Below are positions 17,962 through 25,796 of a stretch of 64,000 nt of DNA, in pieces. The DNA is from Bacteroidales bacterium (lineage in GTDB: Bacteria; Bacteroidota; Bacteroidia; Bacteroidales; FEN-979), in the NCBI GenBank assembly GCA_028706295.1, contig JAQWBQ010000014.1:1-64000 (forward strand). The letters run 5' to 3'. Under the pieces are notes generated by a model. That model was given only the letters and a program-made list of their open reading frames with translations, made no database searches and was not told where the DNA came from. The translations under genes and the position numbers were made by a program. Position 1 is the first letter of the stretch. The number at the start of each line of letters is the position of its first letter.

Positions 17962-19284
17962 TTGGCAAAGAGAACCTATTTCAACGACATCCTGAGTATT
18001 CTCGGGAGTAATCTTACGGTCACCATCGCCAACATCCTGGCCGGTATCATTCTTTCGCGTGCATTGGGAGCCGCAGGATTCGGTCTTTATTCTTCCATTA
18101 TCGTCGTTCCGGTTATTGTAATCGGTTTCACCCAGCTCGGAGTACGCAGAAGCGCCATTTATCACATCGGGAACAAAATGTACCCGGAGGAAGAAATTGT
18201 TTCGGCATTGTTCATACTGTTGTTGTACACAAGTTCTCTGAGCATCCTGATATGCGGGTTTGTTTTTTTCTTTTCCGACAGCCAGCCCTTCGACCCGCTG
18301 ATCATCGCTGTGGTTTTACTGACCATTCCCTTACTCCTTATGAATGTATTCGCCGGGGGTGTTTTCCTCGGCAAGGAGGACATCCGTCGGGCCAGTATCA
18401 TGAATGCCGGCCCGACGCTTCTCACGCTGGTTTTCACGGTCCTTTTCGTCTGGGTACTGAAACTATCGGTCTTAGGAGCATTTATTGCCATTTCGATCGC
18501 CAACCTGCTGATGCTGATTTACGTTTACCGGATCATCATCATAGAATACCGGTATAAAATCACCTGGAAATACCACGAAAACATCATCAAGAGCATGGTG
18601 AAACTCGGGATTGTCAATGCCATTGCGATTTTCATCATGCAACTGAACTACCGGCTCGATATCCTGATGCTCAAGAAACTGTCGACCCTCGAACAGGTTG
18701 GCTTCTATTCACTGGCAATGCAGATTGCAGAACAACTTTGGCATATCCCTTATGCCATCGAGTCGATCGTACTTAGTCGCAGTGCAAACTCTCAGGATGA
18801 CCAACTGGTACACCGTACGGTTGCTTCCATTTTCAGAGTTTCCTTTCTCATTGCACTTGGCGCGGGGGTGTTAATTTTCTTCATTGCCCCAGTCCTGGTA
18901 CCGCTGATCTTCGGCGCCGAATATACATCGAGTGTCGCCATGATCCAGGTTGTCCTTCCGGGTATCCTGATCCTGGTGGGGTTCAGAATCCTGAACAGCA
19001 GGCTTACCGGCATGGGGAAACCCCAGATTGCCATCTATACTTTTGTTCCCGCCCTGATCATCAACTTTATCCTGAATCTATTCCTGATCCCGAAATTCGG
19101 CGGCATCGGCGCTGCCTGGGCGACCAATGTCAGCTATGCTTTGGGATCTGTCATCTTCGTGATCATTTACTCCCGCCTGGTAAAGATGCCGGTACGTGAA
19201 ATCTTTTCTTACCGCCGCAGTGATTTTTATTTCTTCAGGGGAATGAAAAGCAGAATCCGGTCGCGTTTAGGTGTTCACCATTAG
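17962..19284 (+). CDS. Wzx-like polysaccharide flippase
   Basis: This 440-aa inner-membrane protein has about 12-14 hydrophobic helices and the opening ILGSNLTVTIANILAGIILSRALGAAGFGLYS, typical of the polysaccharide biosynthesis/MOP exporter family (Wzx). It would flip polyprenyl-linked oligosaccharides across the inner membrane. The charged loop RLDILMLKKLSTLEQVGFYS is another family hallmark. Translation appears to start at TTG 17962 (TTG GCA AAG), as no in-frame ATG lies nearby upstream. The neighbours wecE, glycosyltransferases and sulfotransferases support a surface-glycan role. Confidence 0.88.
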   Translation: MAKRTYFNDILSILGSNLTVTIANILAGIILSRALGAAGFGLYSSIIVVPVIVIGFTQLGVRRSAIYHIGNKMYPEEEIVSALFILLLYTSSLSILICGFVFFFSDSQPFDPLIIAVVLLTIPLLLMNVFAGGVFLGKEDIRRASIMNAGPTLLTLVFTVLFVWVLKLSVLGAFIAISIANLLMLIYVYRIIIIEYRYKITWKYHENIIKSMVKLGIVNAIAIFIMQLNYRLDILMLKKLSTLEQVGFYSLAMQIAEQLWHIPYAIESIVLSRSANSQDDQLVHRTVASIFRVSFLIALGAGVLIFFIAPVLVPLIFGAEYTSSVAMIQVVLPGILILVGFRILNSRLTGMGKPQIAIYTFVPALIINFILNLFLIPKFGGIGAAWATNVSYALGSVIFVIIYSRLVKMPVREIFSYRRSDFYFFRGMKSRIRSRLGVHH

Positions 19285-19450
19285 GGTTCTAAAACCTTCT
19301 ATTTAGTCTGATTATTAATGAATTATTGAATGACGAAAAAAACCCGGTACCATAACAAGGAAAAAATACCGGTTGTCGTTTGATCCTCCTATTCCGTCGG
19401 TAAAAAAAAAGTACTGGTCTAAAAAATCTGATGAGGTACAAGCGAACATT

Positions 19451-19458
19451 TATCTTTG
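19451..19458 (+). promoter_or_regulatory. -7 promoter element (TATCTTTG) upstream of candidate ncRNA
   Basis: TATCTTTG is a perfect TAnnTTTG match. No TTG is seen at the -33 position. Transcription would begin near 19465, just before a long terminal stem. Confidence 0.45.
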
Positions 19459-19464
19459 CCGCGA

Positions 19465-19625
19465 TAATTTTATCATTCAAGGGAGTTTTCCAAATATTTA
19501 TCTGGACAACCTATTCGCTAACTCAGGAATCTAGCTGCTAACCACACACTGCCCCAATCTCGCCGATGATCGACCGAACCGGATCCTTTTAACCAAACAT
19601 TTAAGAAAACTCCCTTTTTTCTTTT
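19465..19625 (+). ncRNA. Candidate structured small RNA with closing stem and terminator
   Basis: The 460-bp gap between the flippase and sulfotransferase genes holds no ORF. It does hold a perfect 12-bp long-range inverted repeat: AAGGGAGTTTTC at 19479-19490 and GAAAACTCCCTT at 19605-19616, extended by AAAT/ATTT. The 3' arm runs straight into TTTTTTCTTTT. A small hairpin GCTA/TAGC (19517-19520/19532-19535) lies inside. With the -7 element at 19451 this looks like a transcription unit of about 160 nt with a closing helix, reminiscent of 6S-type RNAs. No family is proven. A small inverted-repeat mobile element (138 bp) is the main alternative, but I see no target-site duplication. Confidence 0.45.
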
Positions 19626-19680
19626 CCCGCTTCCCGAAACATTCATGAAAGATCCGGTTCCTGATTTTGAATCGAATCAT

Positions 19681-19688
19681 TAACTTTG
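19681..19688 (+). promoter_or_regulatory. -7 element (TAACTTTG) for first sulfotransferase
   Basis: TAACTTTG matches TAnnTTTG, with a start expected near 19695. This lies downstream of the ATG at 19667, so it argues for translation from ATG 19745. Confidence 0.45.
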
Positions 19689-19744
19689 CAGGGTCCGGCA
19701 TGCCGATCAGCCTGACGCTAAATGATCTTTTGCAATCCGGCTTT

Positions 19745-20815
19745 ATGAATTCACCTTCGACCCTGCAGCCTCCTATTTTTTTCATCATGGGACGTCCACG
19801 CTCGGGAACAACCCTGCTGAGTACCTTGTTCGACGCCCATCCCAATGTCAAAATACCACCTGAATTTCCCATCCTGCTTCCCCTGTACCAACGCTTCCGG
19901 AAAGTCACGCGGTGGGACCGGGAAACGATCCTGGAGTTTGTCGATTTCATTTACCGGCACAACGTGTTCATTCACCGGACCCTTGAAAACCTCAAGTTTG
20001 ACCGTGAAACTTTTACGGCCGACCTGATGAAACTCGGCGAACAGGGTACGATCCAGGATTTTCTGAAAGGAGTAAATGCACACGGCTTTTCTGTCTTTCC
20101 GAAAGGGGAAACCCTCCTGATCGGCGATAAAAATCCCGTCTATTCCATCTATACCCGGCGGTTTCTGAAAATATTCCCGGATGCGAAATTCATTTGTATC
20201 GTCCGCGATTACCGCGATAATTTCGTATCGATACGCAAGCTTGTCGATCTGAAATTGGAAGCTCCGGTTCTCACCCTTCAGATCGCCCGTTGGCGCTATG
20301 TTGCCCGGCTCTTTCTCAACTGTAAAAAACATTATCCCGACCGGTTCATGGTGATCCGTTACGAGGATCTGGTCACTTCCCAGGAAAAAACAGTCCGTTC
20401 GCTGTGTGAATTTCTTGCAGTGCCATTTGATCCGTCGGTTTTCGAGTTTTATAAGAAAAAAGAGGAGACCGATAAAGCATACAACAATCCGTTGGTCCAA
20501 AGGTTTCACGGCAGCCTGATGCATCCCGTAAATACCGGAAGAATGGATTTATGGAAGAAGGAGCTCTCTCCCGGCGAAGTCAGAATGGCTGACCAGATTG
20601 CAGGGAAGTACGCAGATCATTTCGGATATAAACGGGAAGATCCTTCTTTTAACCTCCTGCTGTACCTGAAATCGCGCCCTATGGCAATATACGGGTACCT
20701 GATCTTCAAGGTGTACGTCTGGGGTTCCTACCTCCCGTCGAGGATCAGCCTCTGGCTGTCGGTAAAACTTCTTGTTCTGGTACGGGCCTGGCACTTTTTT
20801 TTCAGGCGGGCGTAA
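19745..20815 (+). CDS. PAPS-dependent sulfotransferase family protein (copy 1)
   Basis: This 356-aa protein of the sulfotransferase family transfers sulfate from PAPS to a hydroxyl or amine. The 5'-phosphosulfate loop GRPRSGTTLL is near the N-terminus. The 3'-phosphate-binding segment is FICIVRDYRDNFVSI, with the conserved Arg and Ser. A preceding GDKNPVYSIYTRRF and a later VIRYEDLV are also family-typical. The frame is open from 19667, but ATG 19745 (MNSPSTLQPP) lies just before the P-loop, aligns with the next paralogue and follows the TAACTTTG element. The C-terminus is basic with a hydrophobic stretch (LKSRPMAIYGYLIFKVYVWG), suggesting membrane association. The acceptor is unknown. Confidence 0.85.
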   Translation: MNSPSTLQPPIFFIMGRPRSGTTLLSTLFDAHPNVKIPPEFPILLPLYQRFRKVTRWDRETILEFVDFIYRHNVFIHRTLENLKFDRETFTADLMKLGEQGTIQDFLKGVNAHGFSVFPKGETLLIGDKNPVYSIYTRRFLKIFPDAKFICIVRDYRDNFVSIRKLVDLKLEAPVLTLQIARWRYVARLFLNCKKHYPDRFMVIRYEDLVTSQEKTVRSLCEFLAVPFDPSVFEFYKKKEETDKAYNNPLVQRFHGSLMHPVNTGRMDLWKKELSPGEVRMADQIAGKYADHFGYKREDPSFNLLLYLKSRPMAIYGYLIFKVYVWGSYLPSRISLWLSVKLLVLVRAWHFFFRRA

Positions 20816-20915
20816 TCACGGTTATTAATTCCTTATTTTTACGGCAGTTTAATCCATTCCGTCGGCAAATAACCGGCATTCGTCTAATTCTTCAACTTCT
20901 CTGATGTCGACATAA

Positions 20916-20923
20916 TAGCTTTG
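20916..20923 (+). promoter_or_regulatory. Possible -7 element (TAGCTTTG) for second sulfotransferase
   Basis: TAGCTTTG fits TAnnTTTG and lies 20 bp before ATG 20943. The -33 element is weak. An 8-bp inverted repeat (CGGTTATT 20819-20826 / AATAACCG 20868-20875) lies further upstream and could act as a terminator or spacer. Confidence 0.35.
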
Positions 20924-20942
20924 AACATCGCTATTTTCAAAT

Positions 20943-22010
20943 ATGTCAAAACCACTCTTCTTCATTCTGGGCCGGCCACGATCGGGCACCACCCTTCTGA
21001 AGACCCTGTTTGACGCCCACCCGAATATAAAAATGGCGCCCGAATTACCGATCCTTTTACCCCTTTATCAAAAATATCGGAAGGTGACAGATTGGAGCGA
21101 AGAAACGATTCTTTCGTTTATCGATGATCTTTTCCGCCCTGCCGTTTTCAACAACCGGAGGATCGAGAACTTCCGGATCGACCGGGTCGCTTTCACGGAT
21201 GACTTGCTCCGGTTGGCCCACAAGGGAAACATCTACGATTTCCTGATGAAGATGCATGAGCATGCCTATTCGGTATTCCCGAAAGAGGAGATCCTCATGG
21301 TCGGTGACAAAAATCCGGTCTATTCCATATTCACACGAAGGCTTGAACGGGTATTTCCAAAGGCCCGTTTTATATGCATCGTGCGGGATTACCGCGATAA
21401 TTATGTTTCGCTCAGAAACCTGGAAGGGGTGCATCTGGAGGCTCCCGTATTATCGTTGCAGATATCGAGATGGCGCTATATAACCGGTATTTTTCTGAAA
21501 ATGCAGCGCAGGTATCCCGACAGATTTTTCTTGGTAAGGTATGAAGACCTGGCGCTTGAACCTGAAGAAACCTTTCAAGAACTTTGTTCTTTTCTGGGGC
21601 TCCCATACACCGACCGCGTTTTTCAATTCCATGAGAAAAAAGAGGAAATCCTTTCCACATTTTCAAATCCTGCGATCGAAAAAATACATAAAAGTCTGTT
21701 GGATCCCATTAACACCGGTCGGATAGAGCTATGGACCAAAGAATTAACCTATCGGGAGATCAGGACAGCGGATCAACTGGCAGGCCGCCGTGCAGAAGAA
21801 CTGCGTTACCGAAAGGTGTACCGGGGATTTAATCCGCTGATCTATCTAAGGACCCGTCCCATGGCCTTGTACACCGTCCTGTTATTCCGGCTGATGATAC
21901 TGGGAACCTATCTTCCCTACCGCAGCAACCGGAGGGCAGCCCTGAATATAACAAAACTGGCCCGGATATATGGCGCCTGGGCTTCGGGAAGAAAAAAGAA
22001 AATCAGTTGA
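20943..22010 (+). CDS. PAPS-dependent sulfotransferase family protein (copy 2)
   Basis: This 355-aa paralogue of the preceding gene is recognisably similar along its whole length: FILGRPRSGTTLLKTLFDAHPN at the P-loop, VGDKNPVYSIFTRR, and FICIVRDYRDNYVSL at the 3'-phosphate site. A C-terminal segment YLRTRPMALYTVLLFRLMIL repeats the hydrophobic tail of copy 1. Tandem duplication followed by divergence suggests two different acceptors or positions. No cysD/cysN/cysC genes for PAPS supply are in the window. Its last 8 bp overlap the stop of the convergent GNAT gene. Confidence 0.85.
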   Translation: MSKPLFFILGRPRSGTTLLKTLFDAHPNIKMAPELPILLPLYQKYRKVTDWSEETILSFIDDLFRPAVFNNRRIENFRIDRVAFTDDLLRLAHKGNIYDFLMKMHEHAYSVFPKEEILMVGDKNPVYSIFTRRLERVFPKARFICIVRDYRDNYVSLRNLEGVHLEAPVLSLQISRWRYITGIFLKMQRRYPDRFFLVRYEDLALEPEETFQELCSFLGLPYTDRVFQFHEKKEEILSTFSNPAIEKIHKSLLDPINTGRIELWTKELTYREIRTADQLAGRRAEELRYRKVYRGFNPLIYLRTRPMALYTVLLFRLMILGTYLPYRSNRRAALNITKLARIYGAWASGRKKKIS

Positions 22011-22680
22011 AATAATATACCCTTCCGATCTCCTCTTCTCTGACTCTGATCATACGTGAGCTGTGTTTCACCCGGCCCTCCCAGTCGAGAACGAGTGCAT
22101 TATCAAATTCATCCTTTTCAATAACAAAAATCCCAGGACCTGTATCGCTTACCAGAACCGACATGGCCTTCAGCAGTTTGGGTGCCTTTTTTTCAAATTG
22201 CTCCCGGGTAACGCAATATCGTTGGTTCACCACCTCCTCCTGATCCGGCATAAGTTCATAACCGAGCATCCTGACAAATCCCCTGACGTTTTTATTTTCT
22301 TTCAGTACACGCGCATAACTAACATTCCAATCGAAGACTGAAAAGATGATTTCGGTGGTAATATAAGAGATGATGCCCGGCAGGAAAGACTGGTGGTATT
22401 TCGGGTAAGGAATAAAAATTCCGCCTTCACAGCTTTTCTCTTCCCAGTCAATATTTTTGATGTTGATCACCCCGATTTTTTCCGATTGGTATTCAAAGAT
22501 TGTGTAGAGGTTGTTTATATTATTGATGGAAGCGAACCATTCGGCTTGCATCCAGGGGGTAATATACTCCCTGAATTCATGATTATTGGCCACCACCGGA
22601 TCATTCCGCCAATTTCGGACCAGCTCCAGGTCGGATTCCTTCAGAAGCCGGAAGGTGATACCATATCTTGAATAAAACAT
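22003..22680 (-). CDS. GNAT-family N-acyltransferase
   Basis: This 225-aa protein has an N-terminal GNAT domain. ITFRLLKESDLELVRNWRNDPVV is the usual opening of the RimJ/PseH-like branch, and the centre around ARVLKENKNVRGFVRMLGYE fits the CoA-binding and C-terminal GNAT strands. The last 75 or so residues are outside the family core (VLVSDTGPGIFVIEKDEFDN). It is the last gene of the ACP-KAS III-SDR-GT operon, starting 1 bp after the glycosyltransferase stop. In that setting it may transfer an acyl group from CoA or from the operon's ACP to an amino sugar. This is inference; a protein substrate cannot be excluded. Confidence 0.8.
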   Translation of the reverse strand: MFYSRYGITFRLLKESDLELVRNWRNDPVVANNHEFREYITPWMQAEWFASINNINNLYTIFEYQSEKIGVINIKNIDWEEKSCEGGIFIPYPKYHQSFLPGIISYITTEIIFSVFDWNVSYARVLKENKNVRGFVRMLGYELMPDQEEVVNQRYCVTREQFEKKAPKLLKAMSVLVSDTGPGIFVIEKDEFDNALVLDWEGRVKHSSRMIRVREEEIGRVYYFN

Positions 22681-22681
22681 G

Positions 22682-23605
22682 TCAGATGACTTTTTTAATA
22701 GAATAGGGTGGTTTTCGGTTATGTATCTGATAGATCCGGCTCAGGTACTCGCCCAGGACACCCAAACTGAAGAGGATAATGCTGGTCGAAAAAAGGACCG
22801 CCACGATGAGAGAGGTATAGCCCAGTGGCACATTGTAGGCCAACTTCTTGATGATAAACTGAAGTCCGATGATGAAGGTGATCAGGGAGATCAGGAAGCC
22901 GCCGTAAACCAGAAATTTCAACGGAAGCATGGTATAGTAGAGGACGAGGTTGGCCAAAAGTTTAACCAGTTTACCGAAGGAGTATCCCGATTGCTTGTAT
23001 TTACGGGGAAGGTGTGTCACTTCAACAAACCGGATGTCGTCGGTATACCAGTGAAAAATCTCATCAAGGAAAATAAAGTTCTGCCGGTGCTGCAACACCT
23101 GCTTCACAAGGTCGCTTTGGATCAACCGGAACGATGATCCCTCGCCGGGGGAATCGTGCAGGGCTTTGGCTCCTGACTTCAGCGATTTGCTGCCCGCGTT
23201 GCGGATCCCGGAATGCTTTTTACGGCGGTACAGGCCATAAACCAGGTCACAACCGGTCTGTTCCCGGACTTCGATAAGTTTGGGAATTTCGCCCGGAGGC
23301 ACCTGCAGGTCATCGTCGATGGTAATTATCAATTCACCTCTGGCGAATGTCATTCCGCAAAATGTGGCGTTATGCTGTCCGAAATTTTTACTCAGTCTTA
23401 TGCCTTTTATCACATCCGGATACGCTGATTTCAGGGTTGAAACGACCTCCCAGCTATCGTCACGACTGCAATCATCCACGAAAATCACTTCGAATGTGGA
23501 GTTCATCCGGTCGAAGACCTCTCGGATACCTGAAAATAGTTCCCGAAGCGAATCCCGGCTGTTAAAAACCGGGACGACTATTGAAAATTTTGGAGGAGCG
23601 GACAT
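22682..23605 (-). CDS. Family 2 glycosyltransferase, DPM1/GtrB-like, with C-terminal membrane helices
   Basis: This 307-aa GT-A fold enzyme opens FSIVVPVFNSRDSL, with the nucleotide-binding VDDCSRDDSW and the catalytic DDD in TIDDDLQVPP. Two hydrophobic helices follow near residues 225-250 and 260-285 (YGGFLISLITFIIGLQFII; LIVAVLFSTSIILFSLGVLG), ending in the basic RIYQIHNRKPPYSIKK tail. This architecture is that of polyprenyl-phosphate glycosyltransferases (ArnC/GtrB/DPM1), which load one sugar from an NDP-sugar onto undecaprenyl phosphate. It lies in the five-gene minus operon between SDR and GNAT. Confidence 0.88.
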   Translation of the reverse strand: MSAPPKFSIVVPVFNSRDSLRELFSGIREVFDRMNSTFEVIFVDDCSRDDSWEVVSTLKSAYPDVIKGIRLSKNFGQHNATFCGMTFARGELIITIDDDLQVPPGEIPKLIEVREQTGCDLVYGLYRRKKHSGIRNAGSKSLKSGAKALHDSPGEGSSFRLIQSDLVKQVLQHRQNFIFLDEIFHWYTDDIRFVEVTHLPRKYKQSGYSFGKLVKLLANLVLYYTMLPLKFLVYGGFLISLITFIIGLQFIIKKLAYNVPLGYTSLIVAVLFSTSIILFSLGVLGEYLSRIYQIHNRKPPYSIKKVI

Positions 23606-23636
23606 TGAAACCGATTTGTGATTGACGATTAACGTA

Positions 23637-24416
23637 TTATTCTCCGCCGAGGATCAGGGAGGTTCCGGTGATCCATCGGGAGGCATCAGAAAGAAAGAAC
23701 AGAATAGATCCCGCGACGTCGTGCGGTTTCCCGATTCCCAACGGATACCTTTTCAGGTACCGTTGAAGCGCTTCTTCCTGCATATTCTTTTCCGAAGGAT
23801 TTTCGATCATGGGCGTATCAACCAGTCCGGCCATTATAAAATTGGAACGGATTCCCTTTGGTGTCATTTCCAATGCCAGTGTCCGGGAATAGGCTTCCAG
23901 TGCGGCTTTTGAACTGCTGTAAAGGGCGCCGCCAAAATATGGATTCCGCGTGGCGATGGTCGACATAAACACGAGGGAGGCATGATCGGCAATTTTCTTT
24001 TTCCGTAACAATTTGCTTGTCAGGTTTACGGGAACGTGGTAATTAATTGCAAACATCCGGTCGATGTCGGGCTGGGTGATAAACTTGGCAGGCAAAGGTC
24101 CTACGATGCCTGCGCAGTGCACAATTCCGTCAAGGTTTGGAAGTTCGCTGATGAGCCGGTCCATTTCGGATTCGACGGTCAGGTCAGCCTGTATGGCTAA
24201 ACAGGAACCTGAAAGTGCCGGTTTGCCTGTTGATGGCTCATGTTCCGACGCCTGCGTGGTTATCCGGTTGATCACGGCTGCCAGACGATCGGCGTTCCTT
24301 CCGGTAAGGATTACCCGGGCACCGTAACGATGGATCAGCAGGGCAGTCTCTTTGCCGATTCCGGAGGAGGCGCCGGTTACCAGTACGGTTTTTCCGTTCA
24401 GTAAAAATTCTTCCAT
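23637..24416 (-). CDS. Short-chain dehydrogenase/reductase (FabG-like)
   Basis: This 259-aa NAD(P)-dependent oxidoreductase has the Rossmann glycine motif TGASSGIG at residues 15-22, the NNAG-equivalent HCAGIVG, catalytic Ser in FMSTIAT, and YSSSKAAL with catalytic Tyr and Lys. The C-terminal MAGLVDTPMIENPSE and ITGTSLILGGE are typical SDR features. It is placed 17 bp after a KAS III gene with its own ACP, so reduction of a 3-ketoacyl-ACP to 3-hydroxyacyl-ACP is the most likely role. A sugar substrate is a less likely alternative. Confidence 0.85.
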   Translation of the reverse strand: MEEFLLNGKTVLVTGASSGIGKETALLIHRYGARVILTGRNADRLAAVINRITTQASEHEPSTGKPALSGSCLAIQADLTVESEMDRLISELPNLDGIVHCAGIVGPLPAKFITQPDIDRMFAINYHVPVNLTSKLLRKKKIADHASLVFMSTIATRNPYFGGALYSSSKAALEAYSRTLALEMTPKGIRSNFIMAGLVDTPMIENPSEKNMQEEALQRYLKRYPLGIGKPHDVAGSILFFLSDASRWITGTSLILGGE

Positions 24417-24433
24417 CCTGTATCCGATTTCGG

Positions 24434-25489
24434 TTAAACTTCGAGCAGGTCAGGAACCGCAATCCTGTCTGTTTCAATAATAGCCGAACCCCACGAAAGG
24501 CCCACGCCGAAAGCTGAAAGCAGCAGTTGTTGGGGTTCGGTTCTGAGTTGTTCGTACAGTTTTGCCACCATGGTCAGAGGGAGGGAACCGCCGCTGGTGT
24601 TACCGAATTCCCGGATGGAGTAAGGAACCTTTTCCGGAGGAAGTTTCAGCATTTTACGCAGGGTTTCAATGATGAGCCGGTTGGCCTGGTGGAATACCAC
24701 GTGGTCGATCTCCTGAAGACTGATCCCGGTTGAATTCAGGAGTGTCTTGATATTTGGGACCACTTCCCTGAGGGTGAAGTTGAAAACCTCGATACCGTTC
24801 ATTTCCAAGTGCAGGTTAGTGCGGTATATTCCCTGATCAATCTTTTTAAAATCGAACGATTTCCGGGTCATGATATTCCGTGCACCACCGTCAGGGATTA
24901 TCAGAGCCCGGTATCCCGATCCATCGGTTTGAAGGTTGAAATGGATGGCAGGTGCATCGGGGTCATATTCGAGTGCTGTTACGGTTCCCACATCGCCAAA
25001 AAGCGGATAGGTACTTTTATCACGGTAGCTTGTTGTGAGGGTTGAGATATCGCCTACCATCAGCAAGGCTTTCCGAATGGCGCGGGCCTGCAACATTCCG
25101 GCAGCAACCGACAGCCCATAGAGGTAGCCCGAGCATCCCATTCCGATATCAAAAGCCAGGCAAGAGTGCGGTAATCCCAGACGGTCCTGAACGATGCAGG
25201 CAGTGGTAGGTACCAGGTAGTCGCGCGACTGTGAAACAAAAACCAGTAATTCGATCTCGCGGCGATCCCAGTTCAATTCCCGGAGCAGGGGTTCGGCAGC
25301 TGCAATGCATAGATCGGAGGTGGTAACACCCTTCGGAGCAACCCGACGGGTTTCGACACCGATATTCTTGATCAGGGATTCCCTCTCTTTTTTCGTAATC
25401 CAGCGGTAATCCATGTTGGATTCCAGGTTGCGGGGAACTGCAGCGGAAATACCGCTGACCTTCGTCCCGGAAAGGGAAAAAAGAGCCAT
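24434..25489 (-). CDS. 3-oxoacyl-ACP synthase III (KAS III/FabH-like)
   Basis: This 351-aa thiolase-fold condensing enzyme has an intact Cys-His-Asn triad: Cys119 in DIGMGCSGYLYGL, His267 in VVFHQANRL and Asn297 in FGNTSGGSLPL. KAS III enzymes start acyl chains by condensing an acyl-CoA primer with malonyl-ACP. Its start codon directly abuts the stop of a dedicated ACP gene. An SDR follows after 17 bp, so this copy belongs to a dedicated pathway rather than housekeeping fatty-acid synthesis. Similar KAS III/ACP/SDR sets occur in surface-glycan loci that make short 3-hydroxyacyl groups for amino sugars. Confidence 0.9.
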   Translation of the reverse strand: MALFSLSGTKVSGISAAVPRNLESNMDYRWITKKERESLIKNIGVETRRVAPKGVTTSDLCIAAAEPLLRELNWDRREIELLVFVSQSRDYLVPTTACIVQDRLGLPHSCLAFDIGMGCSGYLYGLSVAAGMLQARAIRKALLMVGDISTLTTSYRDKSTYPLFGDVGTVTALEYDPDAPAIHFNLQTDGSGYRALIIPDGGARNIMTRKSFDFKKIDQGIYRTNLHLEMNGIEVFNFTLREVVPNIKTLLNSTGISLQEIDHVVFHQANRLIIETLRKMLKLPPEKVPYSIREFGNTSGGSLPLTMVAKLYEQLRTEPQQLLLSAFGVGLSWGSAIIETDRIAVPDLLEV

Positions 25490-25735
25490 TTACTTGCTTA
25501 TTCTGGTTTCGATTAAGGAGTAGATATCGTTAACAGTCTTTGATTTTATCAGGTCGTCGGCAGTCAGGGTAACATCATATTCGGTTTTCACCATAGCAAT
25601 CAGGATCAGGGCATTGATAGAATTCCATTCAAAAACTTCACGAAAATGACTTTCAGGCTTCAGAATTCCGGGTTTCAGATCGTCAAACTCGGCTTCAATT
25701 TGTTTAATAAACTCTTCCATATTCGGGTTCAGCAA
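25490..25735 (-). CDS. Dedicated acyl carrier protein
   Basis: This 81-aa acidic, helical protein fits the phosphopantetheine-carrier family. The attachment serine is predicted as Ser39 in EWNSINALILIAMV. The usual D-S-L is replaced by N-S-I, which is unusual and hints at a specialised carrier. Helix III is seen in DDLIKSKTVNDIYSLIE. It is the first gene of the five-gene minus operon and its stop codon touches the KAS III start codon. A good promoter lies 10 bp upstream. Confidence 0.85.
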   Translation of the reverse strand: MLNPNMEEFIKQIEAEFDDLKPGILKPESHFREVFEWNSINALILIAMVKTEYDVTLTADDLIKSKTVNDIYSLIETRISK

Positions 25736-25745
25736 ATTTTGGGTG

Positions 25746-25773
25746 CAAATGTAAGAATTTTTACAGGAATCAA
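25746..25773 (-). promoter_or_regulatory. Promoter of the ACP-KAS III-SDR-GT-GNAT operon
   Basis: On the minus strand TTG (25773-25771), a 17-bp spacer and TACATTTG (25753-25746) match the Bacteroidota promoter. The start would be near 25739, giving an almost leaderless ACP transcript. Confidence 0.6.
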
Positions 25774-25781
25774 ATAAAAAC

Positions 25782-25789
25782 TACCTTTG
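25782..25789 (+). promoter_or_regulatory. Divergent -7 element (TACCTTTG) for radical SAM cluster
   Basis: TACCTTTG fits TAnnTTTG. The -33 region is weak. Transcription would begin near 25796, at the first base of the long-range inverted repeat at 25797-25912, and give a leader of about 168 nt before ATG 25964. Confidence 0.4.
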
Positions 25790-25796
25790 ACCCTGG

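Noticed and set aside
19301..19400. Terminator hairpin after the flippase gene (AACCCGGTA / TACCGGTT)
   Set aside because: The stem is interrupted by a bulge, the loop is long and no T-run follows.
19751..20524. A 257-codon minus-strand frame
   Set aside because: It is the reverse frame of the first sulfotransferase, whose PAPS motifs are unmistakable.
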